A DNA stretch of 42,149 nt from Cyanothece sp. BG0011 (GTDB taxonomy: Bacteria; Cyanobacteriota; Cyanobacteriia; Cyanobacteriales; Microcystaceae). The stretch is taken from assembly GCF_003013815.1 (NCBI RefSeq), contig NZ_PRLH01000098.1, forward strand, positions 1 through 42,149. Direction: 5' to 3'. Of this stretch, positions 7,110 through 16,341 are shown piece after piece. Each line of letters begins with the position of its first letter. Within the stretch, counting starts at the first letter, position 1. The translations under genes and the position numbers were made by a program. The notes beneath the pieces are model-generated. The model was not told where the DNA came from. It did not search any database and saw only the letters and a program-made list of their open reading frames with translations.

Positions 7110-10100
7110 TTAATCCCATGTTTCAAATTCTTGCATCCACTGATTAATTAGGGTACTAATTTGACTGCGTCTATTTTCAAAATTAGCAGCCATCCAAATA
7201 AAGATTAATCCTAAAAGTAAACCTATCATCCATTTTAACAGAGGATAAGTCAAACTAACAATGACTAATTGATAAAAAACCGTGATAACAAATGTCAGAG
7301 TTCCACTAAACAAAAACCCACGAGTTTTTAACCCTAAACCTGCCACAATTAAAGTCAGTCCTAATAACCCTGGAATAATACCAGGTTCTCTATAATATAA
7401 AAAGGAAACTGTACATAAAAGTCCTGTTCCGATAAGACGAAGCCAATGTCTGATTAATTTTCCTTCTTCTCTTTGACAATAGGGTTCAAAAACAATAATT
7501 GATAACAGAGATAGACACCATATACTCGAATATAATAAGGGGGATAGTTGATCAACTATAAGGATATTTTTATAGATAGCAATATTAAGTAAAACTAAAC
7601 TGGGATAAAATAAACGGGGTTTAGAGGATAGTTTAGAAAGAATCCCATAGGCAATGGAACTAATCAGCAAAGTAATAAAATTAAAGCTACTTATTACTCC
7701 AACTAAGGGTAGTATATAAGCTAATTGATTCCAAGGTCGTTTTGACCATCCCCATTGTCTCCAAGGCAGAGTATAAATTATTATACTTAATAAGGAAAGA
7801 ATCGAGCCTATGATATTAGATAATAGAACAGAAGGGAAACTTAAAATTCCATAGATTGCGGTTCCTGCTGCTTCTAAGAAGCCTAGATAAACCCAAATTT
7901 CTCCTTGTCTTTTATCTAAGAAATTCCGTCCTTCTAAAATAGCATATTGAGTTAAAAATAGACTAGAAGTTAAGCCAATTAATTGTTGTGATTGAACCGG
8001 ATATAATAAAGATAATCCTAGGGAAATACTGCCTAAAATCCAATGTAAATGAGCAACAATTTTTAACTCTCTGGCAGTTAAATGAAGATAAGAAGATAAC
8101 CAAGGAGAAGCGAGGCGATAGCCATACATTATTCCTGTTGCTAATGCTGCCATGCTTAAATATTTATCTCCCCAAGATAAGTCTACAATCTGATAAAATA
8201 ATAGTTCATAAGCAGAATAAGAAATAATAGCAAGGGCTAAATAAAGGAGGGGTTTAAACTGCTGTTTTCTCCGTCCAACCCCGATAATAATTACAGCTAA
8301 ACCTAGAGAAATTAAACCCGTAAAATGATTAAAGAAATTCCATCTTAATGCGGTTCCTAATGCTCCATATAAAAGCGGTAGAATATGTAAACTACTTAAA
8401 AATTGCGTTTTTCCTGTTCTTTTGTGCCACCATTCTCCAATTAATTGAAATAAAATTCCTAAAAGAATATTGATAAAAGCTAATAATATTAAAGACTGAC
8501 TCACCTTAGTTGTAATATTAATAGTCAATAATTCTAATGTCCATCCCAAGGTATAAAACATCAAATTATTAGGCTGTTTTCTAGTCCGATAAAAAATAGC
8601 TAAACATAAAATACCGATACCGATGATGACGGGAATAGAAGGATTAATATAGTTTAAATAAATAGCAATAGAATGTAATGTTAAACTTGTTAACATAACC
8701 CCACATAAAATTATTCCCCAGATGTCCACCACTTTGGCATAAATTTTAACTAAAGGTTGGGTTTTTTCTGTTAAATAATTCCCAACTAACCAGAGAATCA
8801 TTAAAGAAATACTATCGCTGACTATCCAGATAGGAATTATCGGTAAGCTAGTCATTTCTATCACTTTTAAGAGAATAAAAGAACGACAAAGGATAAGCAT
8901 ACCAATTGTTATAAATGCCGTAAAAAAATAAGGTAAAAAATAACTATAAAGAAAGAGTAATAACGTTCCTATTGCTGATGTTATAATTCTCGCTGTTAAA
9001 AAATTAGGGGGTAACAACTGTACAATTAAAATGACAATAACACTTGACCATAAAAAAATCTTTTTACCTGTATTTTGCCAACTCCGATAAGCCATACTGA
9101 TCATAATTATATTAAGGGTGAGCAGCAAAAAAAGATCATTATTTAAAAGATAATTCGTTGATAATCTAAGAATAGAAATCGTTACTACTGTTAATGTACA
9201 TAAAGTCATTCCCCATAAATCTAAGGCTTTTTTATAATAATTAATGCTAGTCAATTGATAATAGTCAATAAGATGATAAATTAGCCAAAATACAAAAGTA
9301 ATAATTGATGATAATAATAACCAAGTTAGCCAAAATTGCTCTCCATATTTAATGCCATTATCTTCTATAATAACCACCATTAATCCTAGAAAAAAACCAA
9401 TGGTAATAAAAGCTACATTAAGCTGTTTAAAAATCTGTGTTTGCACTACCATTAAAATAGTAGCAATGGCTAATTCCACCCATCCCCATGATGATAATGA
9501 TAAGGCAGGAAGAGGGACAACTGCTAACACTAATACGCTGTACCATAATGGTAATTGATTTCTGATAGATGAGGGTTGCCAACTACGATAAGTTGCACTT
9601 CCCATTAAGATAACAGAAGAGATTAAAACATTGGTTGTCGAAGTATAGACTAAAGCAATATCAAATAATCTAATTAAAATAATTAAAGACAAAAAGTAAG
9701 CATAACCATCAAAAACTTGACCATAAACAAAAGTCAAGTCTGATGTATTTTCACTCAACACATGACGAATAAACCATAAAAGCAGTGTAATAATAACTCC
9801 TGAAAGTATCCATAAAGAAGTTGATAAATTGAGAATATATAAATAGAATAAAATAGATATTAATCCCAAACTAACCGTAATAATAACCGAATATAAATGA
9901 CGTAAATATCGAGTATTAACAATCATCAAAACCGTTCCCACTATTAACCCTATTAATCTAGTTTCTGGGAAGTAAACCGTTAATGCTTGTGTTAAACCTA
10001 TCCCAATAATACTTAATTCGCTGGCTAGTTTTCTTTTTGGTAAATACCAAGTTGCGATCGCCGTTAAAAGAGTAGGAACAATTAACCAACTCAAACCCCA

Positions 10101-12062
10101 AAATGGTGAATTAATCGGTAATTTAAACCACAATAAACCATAAGATATTATGGTTAAAATTAATCCTAGATTCCAAGAATTATTATTGATCAACTTAATA
10201 AAAGATTCGTTATTTAAAGTAATTAAAGATAGTAATAATTCACCAATCATTAACCCCAAACATATCAGCGACCAAATATTAACAGAAAGCTCAGGTAAAT
10301 AATAATTAATTATAGAAGCTAGACTTAATAATAAACTCATATGAGTTAATAATGCTAACGGTTTGATAAAAAAACGTCGATTATGTTTTAATTTATATTG
10401 TATTTCGTAAGCTAAAGTTACACTGGATAATATCAAATTAATTGTTCTAATTAAGGGGTTAATTAAACTAACTCCTGTTAAAATAAATCCAAATATAAAA
10501 ATTAATTGACTACTAAAGTTATAGAGTTTACCTTGATGTGAATCTATAAAAAAATGTCTTCCTAAAACTATAAGTAATAAGAGAGGAAAGAGACCAACAC
10601 TACTTAAAACAAAAGGATAATTATTCGTGTTAGTAAAATCAATAATATTAGTCCAGACAGTTTGAAGTATTGGTAAACGAATGATTAACCAATGAACTTG
10701 TAAACTGATGAGAAAAATTAAGATAAGATCCCGTCGTGAACCAGAGGTTTTTAACCGTTTGCCTAACCAAACTATAGCCAATAAACTAATAGCGATCGCT
10801 TGCGCCGGAACCACAAAAACAGATAATAACCATCCCAGAGTTAACGTCGCACTACCCAACCATTTCCAAGGGGTTTTTGGAGGCGATCGCCATCCCATTA
10901 ACCACCCACATAAACCAATAGCTAAACCCAAGTTAAACACATTCACTTGAGTAACAAAAATAGCCCTAACCAAGAGAATAATTAAAGCATAAATAATAAT
11001 CCCTTCTGTTAAACTAAAAGGCAAAAATTTATTATTATTATTTTGAGTATTTTTAGGAGAAATTAAAGTAATAATTGTTGTCCCAATAACCCCTATATAA
11101 GTGGCCATTATCGGAATTCCTGGTAACGTCCATCCCCAGTGTAAATAAGTTAACCCTAAATGATTGAATAACGGTAAAGAATTAGAGCGAGATTGGGAGT
11201 TATTTTTAAAAAAAGTAATCGTTAATAGAGTCAAAGATAGACTGCCTATCAACATTCCGATTAACCCTAAAAAAGTATGCCAGAGGGGAAAACTATCCAT
11301 GGCCAAAAAATTAATAGGAACTAATAATAAAGTAACAATTCGTAACGCTTGGGTTGTTAATCGTAAATTAGCTTGTTTTCCGGTCCACCAACTCGCTACC
11401 CCAAACCCCAATGTATATAACCAGAGGATGCCATATTGTAAAACTGCCGGGAATGTTTCCCACCAACTTGCTGCTATGACTCCCGAAGAAACCACCACCA
11501 TAAACACCCCTAATAACAGCAACCAAATGACACTTAATTCTGCCATTAAAGATTGAACCATTTGTGCAATGGTGGGGGTATTTCTCCGTCGTTTAGGAAC
11601 CTTTAAAACCTTAGAGTTAGAAACAGATAAAGAAGGAGTTGAGGGGGGTTTAACAGGGGCGGCCGGTTGCAATACGATCTCAGGAATCTGACAACTTAAC
11701 TCTTTGTGTGCAATATTTTTAACCTGTTGATTATCCAGTAATCCTAACGTTAACCAACGATCTAATCCTTGTAATACCCTGGGGTTAGTTGCTGAAATGT
11801 TAACTGTTAAATTAAATAGTGTCTCTTCAGAAAAAGAATCAACCTCTTGTAAACGTTGTAATTGTTGAATTAAATTACTAATAGTTAGAGTCGTTTTAAA
11901 ATCAACTTGAAATGAATCATTATTACTGATAAGTCTAGTAGAAACTCTCTGTTCAGAAATTAACCCTAAATCTAGCCAATATTGCCACCCTTCTAATAAT
12001 TCAGCGATAGCCGTTTTTCGAGTGATTTGAATAGAAATTGAGTGTTCCCTGGGCGATGACAT
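7110..12062 (-). CDS. Giant polytopic membrane protein (1650 aa), DUF2157-like, internally repeated
   Basis: Function unknown. Residues 1-about 170 are soluble and hold two copies of a short helical motif: LLEGWQYWLDLGLISEQRV (22-40) and VLQGLDRWLTLGLLDNQQV (96-114), 9 of 19 positions identical. This 'W-LGL---Q' pattern is like the start of DUF2157 membrane proteins, and the first membrane stretch (LLLLGVFMVVVSSGV, near 180-195) also fits that family. From about 170 to the end there are some 40 or more hydrophobic segments with few charged loops. Within these, a repeat is visible: motif YRSWQ at 825-829, YRSWQ at 992-996 and YRTRKQ at 1158-1163, with similar flanking segments; WYLPKRK near 672 marks a weaker earlier unit. 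The C-terminus ends with a soluble helix (FENRRSQISTLINQW). It is first in a same-strand run with lipA and tldD. A transporter, sensor or scaffold role cannot be told apart from sequence. Confidence 0.85.
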   Translation of the reverse strand: MSSPREHSISIQITRKTAIAELLEGWQYWLDLGLISEQRVSTRLISNNDSFQVDFKTTLTISNLIQQLQRLQEVDSFSEETLFNLTVNISATNPRVLQGLDRWLTLGLLDNQQVKNIAHKELSCQIPEIVLQPAAPVKPPSTPSLSVSNSKVLKVPKRRRNTPTIAQMVQSLMAELSVIWLLLLGVFMVVVSSGVIAASWWETFPAVLQYGILWLYTLGFGVASWWTGKQANLRLTTQALRIVTLLLVPINFLAMDSFPLWHTFLGLIGMLIGSLSLTLLTITFFKNNSQSRSNSLPLFNHLGLTYLHWGWTLPGIPIMATYIGVIGTTIITLISPKNTQNNNNKFLPFSLTEGIIIYALIILLVRAIFVTQVNVFNLGLAIGLCGWLMGWRSPPKTPWKWLGSATLTLGWLLSVFVVPAQAIAISLLAIVWLGKRLKTSGSRRDLILIFLISLQVHWLIIRLPILQTVWTNIIDFTNTNNYPFVLSSVGLFPLLLLIVLGRHFFIDSHQGKLYNFSSQLIFIFGFILTGVSLINPLIRTINLILSSVTLAYEIQYKLKHNRRFFIKPLALLTHMSLLLSLASIINYYLPELSVNIWSLICLGLMIGELLLSLITLNNESFIKLINNNSWNLGLILTIISYGLLWFKLPINSPFWGLSWLIVPTLLTAIATWYLPKRKLASELSIIGIGLTQALTVYFPETRLIGLIVGTVLMIVNTRYLRHLYSVIITVSLGLISILFYLYILNLSTSLWILSGVIITLLLWFIRHVLSENTSDLTFVYGQVFDGYAYFLSLIILIRLFDIALVYTSTTNVLISSVILMGSATYRSWQPSSIRNQLPLWYSVLVLAVVPLPALSLSSWGWVELAIATILMVVQTQIFKQLNVAFITIGFFLGLMVVIIEDNGIKYGEQFWLTWLLLSSIITFVFWLIYHLIDYYQLTSINYYKKALDLWGMTLCTLTVVTISILRLSTNYLLNNDLFLLLTLNIIMISMAYRSWQNTGKKIFLWSSVIVILIVQLLPPNFLTARIITSAIGTLLLFLYSYFLPYFFTAFITIGMLILCRSFILLKVIEMTSLPIIPIWIVSDSISLMILWLVGNYLTEKTQPLVKIYAKVVDIWGIILCGVMLTSLTLHSIAIYLNYINPSIPVIIGIGILCLAIFYRTRKQPNNLMFYTLGWTLELLTINITTKVSQSLILLAFINILLGILFQLIGEWWHKRTGKTQFLSSLHILPLLYGALGTALRWNFFNHFTGLISLGLAVIIIGVGRRKQQFKPLLYLALAIISYSAYELLFYQIVDLSWGDKYLSMAALATGIMYGYRLASPWLSSYLHLTARELKIVAHLHWILGSISLGLSLLYPVQSQQLIGLTSSLFLTQYAILEGRNFLDKRQGEIWVYLGFLEAAGTAIYGILSFPSVLLSNIIGSILSLLSIIIYTLPWRQWGWSKRPWNQLAYILPLVGVISSFNFITLLISSIAYGILSKLSSKPRLFYPSLVLLNIAIYKNILIVDQLSPLLYSSIWCLSLLSIIVFEPYCQREEGKLIRHWLRLIGTGLLCTVSFLYYREPGIIPGLLGLTLIVAGLGLKTRGFLFSGTLTFVITVFYQLVIVSLTYPLLKWMIGLLLGLIFIWMAANFENRRSQISTLINQWMQEFETWD

Positions 12063-12130
12063 GAAAGAGTCCTAATAGCAGTTTTCAATTGGGTATATGA
12101 ATATTTTAGTTGAGTTGAGTGAGTCTGAGA

Positions 12131-12200
12131 GGAGTGGGGAGTAGGGAGTAGGGAGTAGGGTGTAGGGGGCAGGGGAGCAGGGGAGTAGGGAGCAGAGGGA
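12131..12200. repeat. Purine-rich heptamer array, GGAGTAG-type
   Basis: Three perfect GGAGTAG copies (12138-12158), then variants GGTGTAG and GGAGCAG/GGAGTAG with small spacing slips. Strongly strand-asymmetric: almost only G, A and T on the plus strand. Confidence 0.85.
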
Positions 12201-12292
12201 GAACAATGTTAATTTTCTTCCCACACTTCTCACACACACTTACGTTTACTGACATCTTGCACGCCTTACAGAAAAACTCAACAATGTAAGCA

Positions 12293-12320
12293 TTCAGTAT
12301 TCAGCGTTCAGCAGTCAGTA
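12293..12320. repeat. Heptamer array TTCAGTA/TTCAGCG/TTCAGCA/GTCAGTA
   Basis: Four consecutive 7-base units differing at one to three positions each. Its unit differs from the neighbouring arrays while the period is the same. Confidence 0.8.
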
Positions 12321-12524
12321 TTATAAGAATATAGCTGAGGTGCAAGATGTGAGTTTACCTATTGCCTATTGCCACCCCCTCTAACTCCCCCTTTTATCGC
12401 TTCGCTCGAAGTCAGAAGTAGGAACTTCACACTTCTGACTTCTGACTTCATGAATAGGGGGAGAACCCTTGCCTATTTATCCCCCATTCCCCATTGCCTA
12501 GCACGATAGTTAACATTTTAATCC

Positions 12525-12553
12525 AAAAAAAAACGGGTGAGTTTTACTCACCC
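12525..12553 (-). terminator. Rho-independent terminator of chlP
   Basis: On the minus strand GGGTGAG (12553-12547) pairs with CTCACCC (12541-12535) across a 5-base loop, then a run of nine T follows (12533-12525). It lies 29 bases after the chlP stop codon. Confidence 0.88.
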
Positions 12554-12581
12554 TAACACTTGACTTAATCAGATAAAAATA

Positions 12582-13802
12582 CTATGGGGCTAAAGCGTTG
12601 CCTCGCAGTAAACTACCGATAGTTTTAGCGGTAATTTTCATTTGTACTAAGGGGTTAGCCGGGACAACAGTTTTATAGAGATAACTATCAAAGGTCATCC
12701 GTTGTACATCCTTATCCGCACACATTTCGACAAACGCCTCACGGGTGGCATCGGTACGATAGAATACCCGTTGTAGGATGTCTAATACTAGGTAAGTCAT
12801 ACCATATTGCTTATCCCAACGCTTGAGATAAACTTTTAAATCATCTTCGGTGGGAATGCGCTGACCGGCGTTGCTCATTTCCACGATGGTTTCAGCACAC
12901 ATACGGGCTGATTTAGCAGCGAAATAGATACCTTCCCCAGAAGACTTAGTAACGGTTCCGGCTGCGTCTCCTACGAGGGCCACACGACCCACGACACGAC
13001 GGGGACGGGGATGTTCGGGGATAGGATGAGCTTCTACTTTAATAATCTCACCCCCTTCGAGTCTGCGGGCTGCACGGGCGCGAATACCGGCTTGTAAGTC
13101 TTTGATCAGGGTTTTATTAACCTTCATGGTTCCCGTTCCTACGGCCACATGGTCGTATTTGGGGAATACCCAAGCGTAGAAGTCGGGGGAAACATCTTTC
13201 CCGACATACATCTCCGCTAGGTCTTCATAGTAGGCCATTTTGTCCTGGGGTAAGCGGATGCGCTCTTGGAAAGCGATCGCATAGTTATAGTCCCCTGCAT
13301 CAATGGCTTTGGCAATGCGAGAGTTAGCCCCATCGGCACCGATAACTACATCCACTTGCAGGGTTTTCTTTTCCCCTTGGGCGTTACCGTTGGAATGATC
13401 CGCATAATGGAGGGTATAAGCACCGTTGCTTGTTTTAGGAATATCTAGTTGATAAACCGTTCCATTAATCAGATTTGCCCCCAACTTGGCAGCGCGATCG
13501 CGTAAAAACCCGTCAAGCACTTCTCGACGACACATTCCGATATATTCGTCCTGGCGATCGAGATTAATATCAACTTCAATATTGGATGGGGAGATCATTT
13601 TCATCTTCCGCACCCGTCGGTCAATAATTTCGGGAGGTAAATCAAATTCGCTTACCATACATAAGGGAATGGCTCCCCCACAAGGTTTCGCGTTATCTAA
13701 TTTTCTTTCAAATAAATATGTTTCTATGCCAGCTTTTGCTAATGTTTCGGCGGCGGAAGATCCGGCCGGCCCTGAACCGACAACAGCTACCCGTAAAACC
13801 AA
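12582..13802 (-). CDS. chlP: Geranylgeranyl diphosphate/chlorophyll reductase
   Basis: A 406-residue flavoprotein that reduces geranylgeranyl groups to phytyl for chlorophyll a and tocopherol. The N-terminal dinucleotide-binding motif is VAVVGSGPAG (Gly9, Gly11, Gly14), followed by the conserved KPCGGAIP; the second FAD segment is RVALVGDAAGTVTKSSGEGI. Length and sequence pattern are those of cyanobacterial ChlP. The start is TTG at 13802 (reads MVLRVAVV), supported by AGGAG seven bases upstream and by the family N-terminus; no ATG fits. Ends with a strong terminator. It is divergent from the VOC relic/thioredoxin gene. As a membrane-associated enzyme without transmembrane segments it would act at thylakoids. 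Confidence 0.96.
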   Translation of the reverse strand: MVLRVAVVGSGPAGSSAAETLAKAGIETYLFERKLDNAKPCGGAIPLCMVSEFDLPPEIIDRRVRKMKMISPSNIEVDINLDRQDEYIGMCRREVLDGFLRDRAAKLGANLINGTVYQLDIPKTSNGAYTLHYADHSNGNAQGEKKTLQVDVVIGADGANSRIAKAIDAGDYNYAIAFQERIRLPQDKMAYYEDLAEMYVGKDVSPDFYAWVFPKYDHVAVGTGTMKVNKTLIKDLQAGIRARAARRLEGGEIIKVEAHPIPEHPRPRRVVGRVALVGDAAGTVTKSSGEGIYFAAKSARMCAETIVEMSNAGQRIPTEDDLKVYLKRWDKQYGMTYLVLDILQRVFYRTDATREAFVEMCADKDVQRMTFDSYLYKTVVPANPLVQMKITAKTIGSLLRGNALAP

Positions 13803-14078
13803 GGCTATTCTCCTAATTTCCAGAAGGGATTACGGATTGCATCGTATCATGGACTTTTCATTTTATGGAGCCAATCTGCGAAAATTAGTCAATTTTGCAA
13901 TACACCTTAACATCTTTTGTTACATTCCTTTACAGTTTATGAGAATAATCGCTCATTCTCAATAAAGCCCATAGGTCATAGGCAATAGACCATCCATCGG
14001 TAAAATTAACTTGTTAAAGAAAACCATAGGGAATAAGCAATAGGCTTAATTCTCAGTTACAATCAAACCTATTAAGTT

Positions 14079-14186
14079 ATGACGATTAAAGGATTTCATC
14101 ACGTTGCGATTATTTGCTCAAATTACGAAAAATCAAAACAATTTTATGTCGACATTTTAGGAGCATCTATTATCAAGGAGTTTAAA
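14079..14186 (+). pseudogene. 5' relic of a VOC/glyoxalase-family gene
   Basis: The first 34 codons read MTIKGFHHVAIICSNYEKSK QFYVDILGASIIKE, the classic first beta-alpha unit of vicinal-oxygen-chelate proteins (His8 as a metal-ligand position). Homology stops there. The frame stays open to 14309, but that part only overlaps the thioredoxin gene out of frame and looks like no VOC protein. The Lys33-Glu34 codons AAGGAG (14175-14180) are also the ribosome binding site of the thioredoxin gene. Most simply, a VOC gene lost all but its 5' end by deletion. A translated leader peptide cannot be excluded. Confidence 0.65.
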
Positions 14187-14188
14187 TT

Positions 14189-15007
14189 ATGGGTTACGCT
14201 GTTGTTGTTGATCCTAGTAACTTTCAAAAAGAAGTTATTGAAAATTCTTATCATAAACCAGTGGTTATTGATTTTTTTGCCACTTGGTGTGGTCCTTGTA
14301 AACTGTTAAAACCAATCCTCGAAAAATTATTACAAGAATATGATTTTATTTTAGCAACCATTGACATTGATGCTCATCCTAATTTAGCTCAACAGTTCGC
14401 TGTCGAAGGGGTTCCTGATGTAAAAATTGCTTTTCAAGGAAAGATTAATCAAGGGTTTGTTGGGGTTTTACCCGAAGAAGAAATTAGCGACTTACTGAAA
14501 CAATATAATTTAACCTCTGAGTTAGATCGAAAAATAGAAGAAATGCGTCAAGCGATGGCAGAAAAAGACGCAGCTAAAGCCAAAAAACTACTAGATGAGT
14601 TATTTTCTCAATATCCTAATAACCCTCAATTGATTATTGAAGCCGCTAACTTTTTAATCCGTCTTAATCGTCTAGAAGATGCTGAGAAAATGTTATCAAC
14701 TATCGGAGTTGAACAAAAAGAATATTATGCAAAAGCCCAAGGAATGAAAAGTTTAATTGAGTTTAAACAAATGGCTACAATCGACGGAGATAACGAGTTA
14801 GATCAACAATTTTCCCAAGGAGCAAAATATACATTAAGCGAAAACTATGAAGACGCTTTAAAGATATTTTTAACTATGGTAGAAAACCACCGTCAATATA
14901 AAAATGATGCGGCGAGAAAAGCCATGATTTCTATTTTTAATCTATTAGGAAAAACTCACCCGTTAACCAAAAAATACCAACAAGAATTAATGATAGCCCT
15001 ATACTAA
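14189..15007 (+). CDS. Thioredoxin-domain protein with C-terminal TPR-like helices (CnoX/YbbN-like)
   Basis: A 272-residue cytosolic protein. Residues 1-110 form a thioredoxin fold with the active site ATWCGPCK (Cys34, Cys37) and the cis-proline segment VEGVPDV (Pro76). Residues about 115-270 are helical repeats (AAKAKKLLDELFSQYPNNPQ; AANFLIRLNRLEDAEKML; YEDALKIFLTMVENH), the layout of the YbbN/CnoX chaperedoxin family. E. coli CnoX lacks the full CxxC; here both cysteines are present, so true disulfide exchange is likely. Start ATG 14189 has AAGGAG eight bases upstream. Convergent with the MoaD-like gene, with a stem-loop between them. Confidence 0.9.
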   Translation: MGYAVVVDPSNFQKEVIENSYHKPVVIDFFATWCGPCKLLKPILEKLLQEYDFILATIDIDAHPNLAQQFAVEGVPDVKIAFQGKINQGFVGVLPEEEISDLLKQYNLTSELDRKIEEMRQAMAEKDAAKAKKLLDELFSQYPNNPQLIIEAANFLIRLNRLEDAEKMLSTIGVEQKEYYAKAQGMKSLIEFKQMATIDGDNELDQQFSQGAKYTLSENYEDALKIFLTMVENHRQYKNDAARKAMISIFNLLGKTHPLTKKYQQELMIALY

Positions 15008-15035
15008 TTAAACATATTTAGTCATAGAACTACGG

Positions 15036-15062
15036 TAGGGGCTTAATATTATTAAACCCCTA
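15036..15062. terminator. Possible bidirectional terminator between convergent genes
   Basis: TAGGGG (15036-15041) pairs with CCCCTA (15057-15062), extended by four A/T pairs after one mismatch. It lies between the ends of the thioredoxin gene and the MoaD-like gene; the following plus-strand tract (AGTAATTTTAATT) is only moderately T-rich. Confidence 0.45.
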
Positions 15063-15076
15063 GTAATTTTAATTGA

Positions 15077-15343
15077 TTAACCACCACTGACAGGAGGAAT
15101 AAAGACTAATTCATCTCCCTCTTTTAACTTAGTATCAGGTTCTACGAATTTAAAATTAACCGAAAAACGAGTAATTTTTTGCCATTTTTTCAATTCGGGA
15201 TGTTCTTCAATAATCTTAGATAAAACCTCCCTAACCGTTGTTTCTGGAGGAAACTCTCGGATTAACTCAGAAACACCATAGACTTCTTGATAAATAGCAA
15301 ATAGCTTAATAGTAACAGTAATAGAAGATTGAGCCATAATCAT
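15077..15343 (-). CDS. MoaD/ThiS-family sulfur carrier
   Basis: An 88-residue beta-grasp protein ending in PPVSGG; the terminal Gly-Gly is the site that is adenylated and thiocarboxylated in this family. TVREVLSKIIEEHPELKKW and FVEPDTKLKEGDELVFIPPV are typical MoaD segments. It may be the small subunit of molybdopterin synthase, or a carrier for another sulfur pathway; no moaE or thiS-linked gene lies nearby to decide. Starts at ATG 15343 or at the next in-frame ATG two codons on. Divergent from the universal stress protein gene. Confidence 0.85.
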   Translation of the reverse strand: MIMAQSSITVTIKLFAIYQEVYGVSELIREFPPETTVREVLSKIIEEHPELKKWQKITRFSVNFKFVEPDTKLKEGDELVFIPPVSGG

Positions 15344-15513
15344 TAAATTTTAGTTCTGAGTATTTTATGTTTGAGCAATTGAACCGTTAAACTAAACTAA
15401 TTATTCATGCTTTATAGACCGACAATATATTAACTTTTCTATCAAAATTGATGCACATTAAGAAAACTATGTCAAGCTATAAATATAAGAAAAGATAATA
15501 ATAAGGGGGGGCT

Positions 15514-16062
15514 ATGACCAACCAAGTTGAAAGTCGAGAAGTCCTTAATTCAGCAACTTTAGAAACTAAGACAGTTGCGCCCAAGTATGGGAAAATTTTA
15601 GTGGCCATAGAAGAAGGAGATAGCAGCCAAGAGGTCTTTGAAACTGCGTTAAACATAGCAAAAGCTCAAGGTAGCCAGTTGATGATTTTAACGGTTATTC
15701 AGGAAAATCTCAGAGAAACCATGGACTTACCCATTTACTCAGAAATGACAGGCTATGGAGCAATTTATAATCAAGAAATGATCGAGTTAGAAGAAAAATT
15801 AATCCAAGAGAGTTTAGAAGAACTACAAATTTGGCTGAAACGGTTAACCCAACAGGCAATTAATCAAGGCATTAAAGCAGAGTCAGACTATATGTATGGA
15901 GACCCAGGGAAACAAATCTGCACGTTAGCTAAAAAATGGCAAGCCGATTTAATTGTAGTCGGTCGTCGGGGTCGTCGTGGCTTATCAGAACTGTTATTAG
16001 GGAGTGTGAGTAACTATGTCATTCATCATGCACCTTGTTCTACTTTGGTGGTGCAACATTAG
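15514..16062 (+). CDS. Universal stress protein (UspA family), ATP-binding type
   Basis: A 182-residue single-domain Usp protein with a short N-terminal extension (about 24 residues). It starts the fold with KILVAIEEGDSSQEVFETAL. The ATP-binding pattern G-2x-G-9x-G-S is visible as GRRGRRGLSELLLGS (Gly150, Gly153, Gly163, Ser164), so it is of the nucleotide-binding class. It ends with HAPCSTLVVQH. Preceded by a purine-rich ribosome binding region (AAGGGGGGG) just before ATG 15514. Likely monocistronic. Confidence 0.93.
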   Translation: MTNQVESREVLNSATLETKTVAPKYGKILVAIEEGDSSQEVFETALNIAKAQGSQLMILTVIQENLRETMDLPIYSEMTGYGAIYNQEMIELEEKLIQESLEELQIWLKRLTQQAINQGIKAESDYMYGDPGKQICTLAKKWQADLIVVGRRGRRGLSELLLGSVSNYVIHHAPCSTLVVQH

Positions 16063-16341
16063 ACACGAATCACTTATAACGGGTCACTCTTCAGTAATAA
16101 TGGATTTCGGCAAATGTCAATAGATTAGTTAAAATGGAACATAGGAGTTACTCAAAAGTCATTGAAAGTCTAAGAGCAACTCCGAGAAAACCTTAATATG
16201 ATTAAACTCCGTAAAATTAATGACTAAACCCTTTGGAACCTGAGATTAAGCTATCATTAGACATTAAGCTTGATCATTAGACCAAACGACCTGTTATTTA
16301 ATTTTTCTATTGCTAGAAAGCCAAAATCTACCTAAGACACA

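Larger units (their letters stand above)
12063..12581. other. Long intergenic region built mainly of degenerate heptamer repeats
   Basis: About 520 bases between the start of the giant membrane protein and the end of chlP, both on the minus strand. It holds a purine-rich GGAGTAG array (12131-12200), a TTCAGTA-type array (12293-12320), two CTATTGC copies (near 12359-12372), CTTCTGA-type copies (near 12425-12450), and the chlP terminator (12525-12553). No open reading frame is supported. The promoter of the giant gene must lie here, but no convincing box pair is visible. Confidence 0.7.

Noticed and set aside
7988-11556. Several plus-strand open frames across the giant membrane protein gene
   Set aside because: All are antisense to a continuous 1650-codon frame with consistent membrane-protein composition; none resembles a known protein.
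12131-12450. Repeat block considered as a CRISPR array
   Set aside because: Units are 7 bases and contiguous, with no 25-35-base direct repeats or unique spacers and no cas genes nearby.
13486-13965. Plus-strand 159-codon open frame
   Set aside because: Antisense to the chlP 5' half; Ser/Arg-rich composition typical of a shadow frame.
14187-14309. Downstream part of the VOC-relic frame as coding sequence
   Set aside because: It only overlaps the thioredoxin gene in another frame and has lost all VOC similarity.
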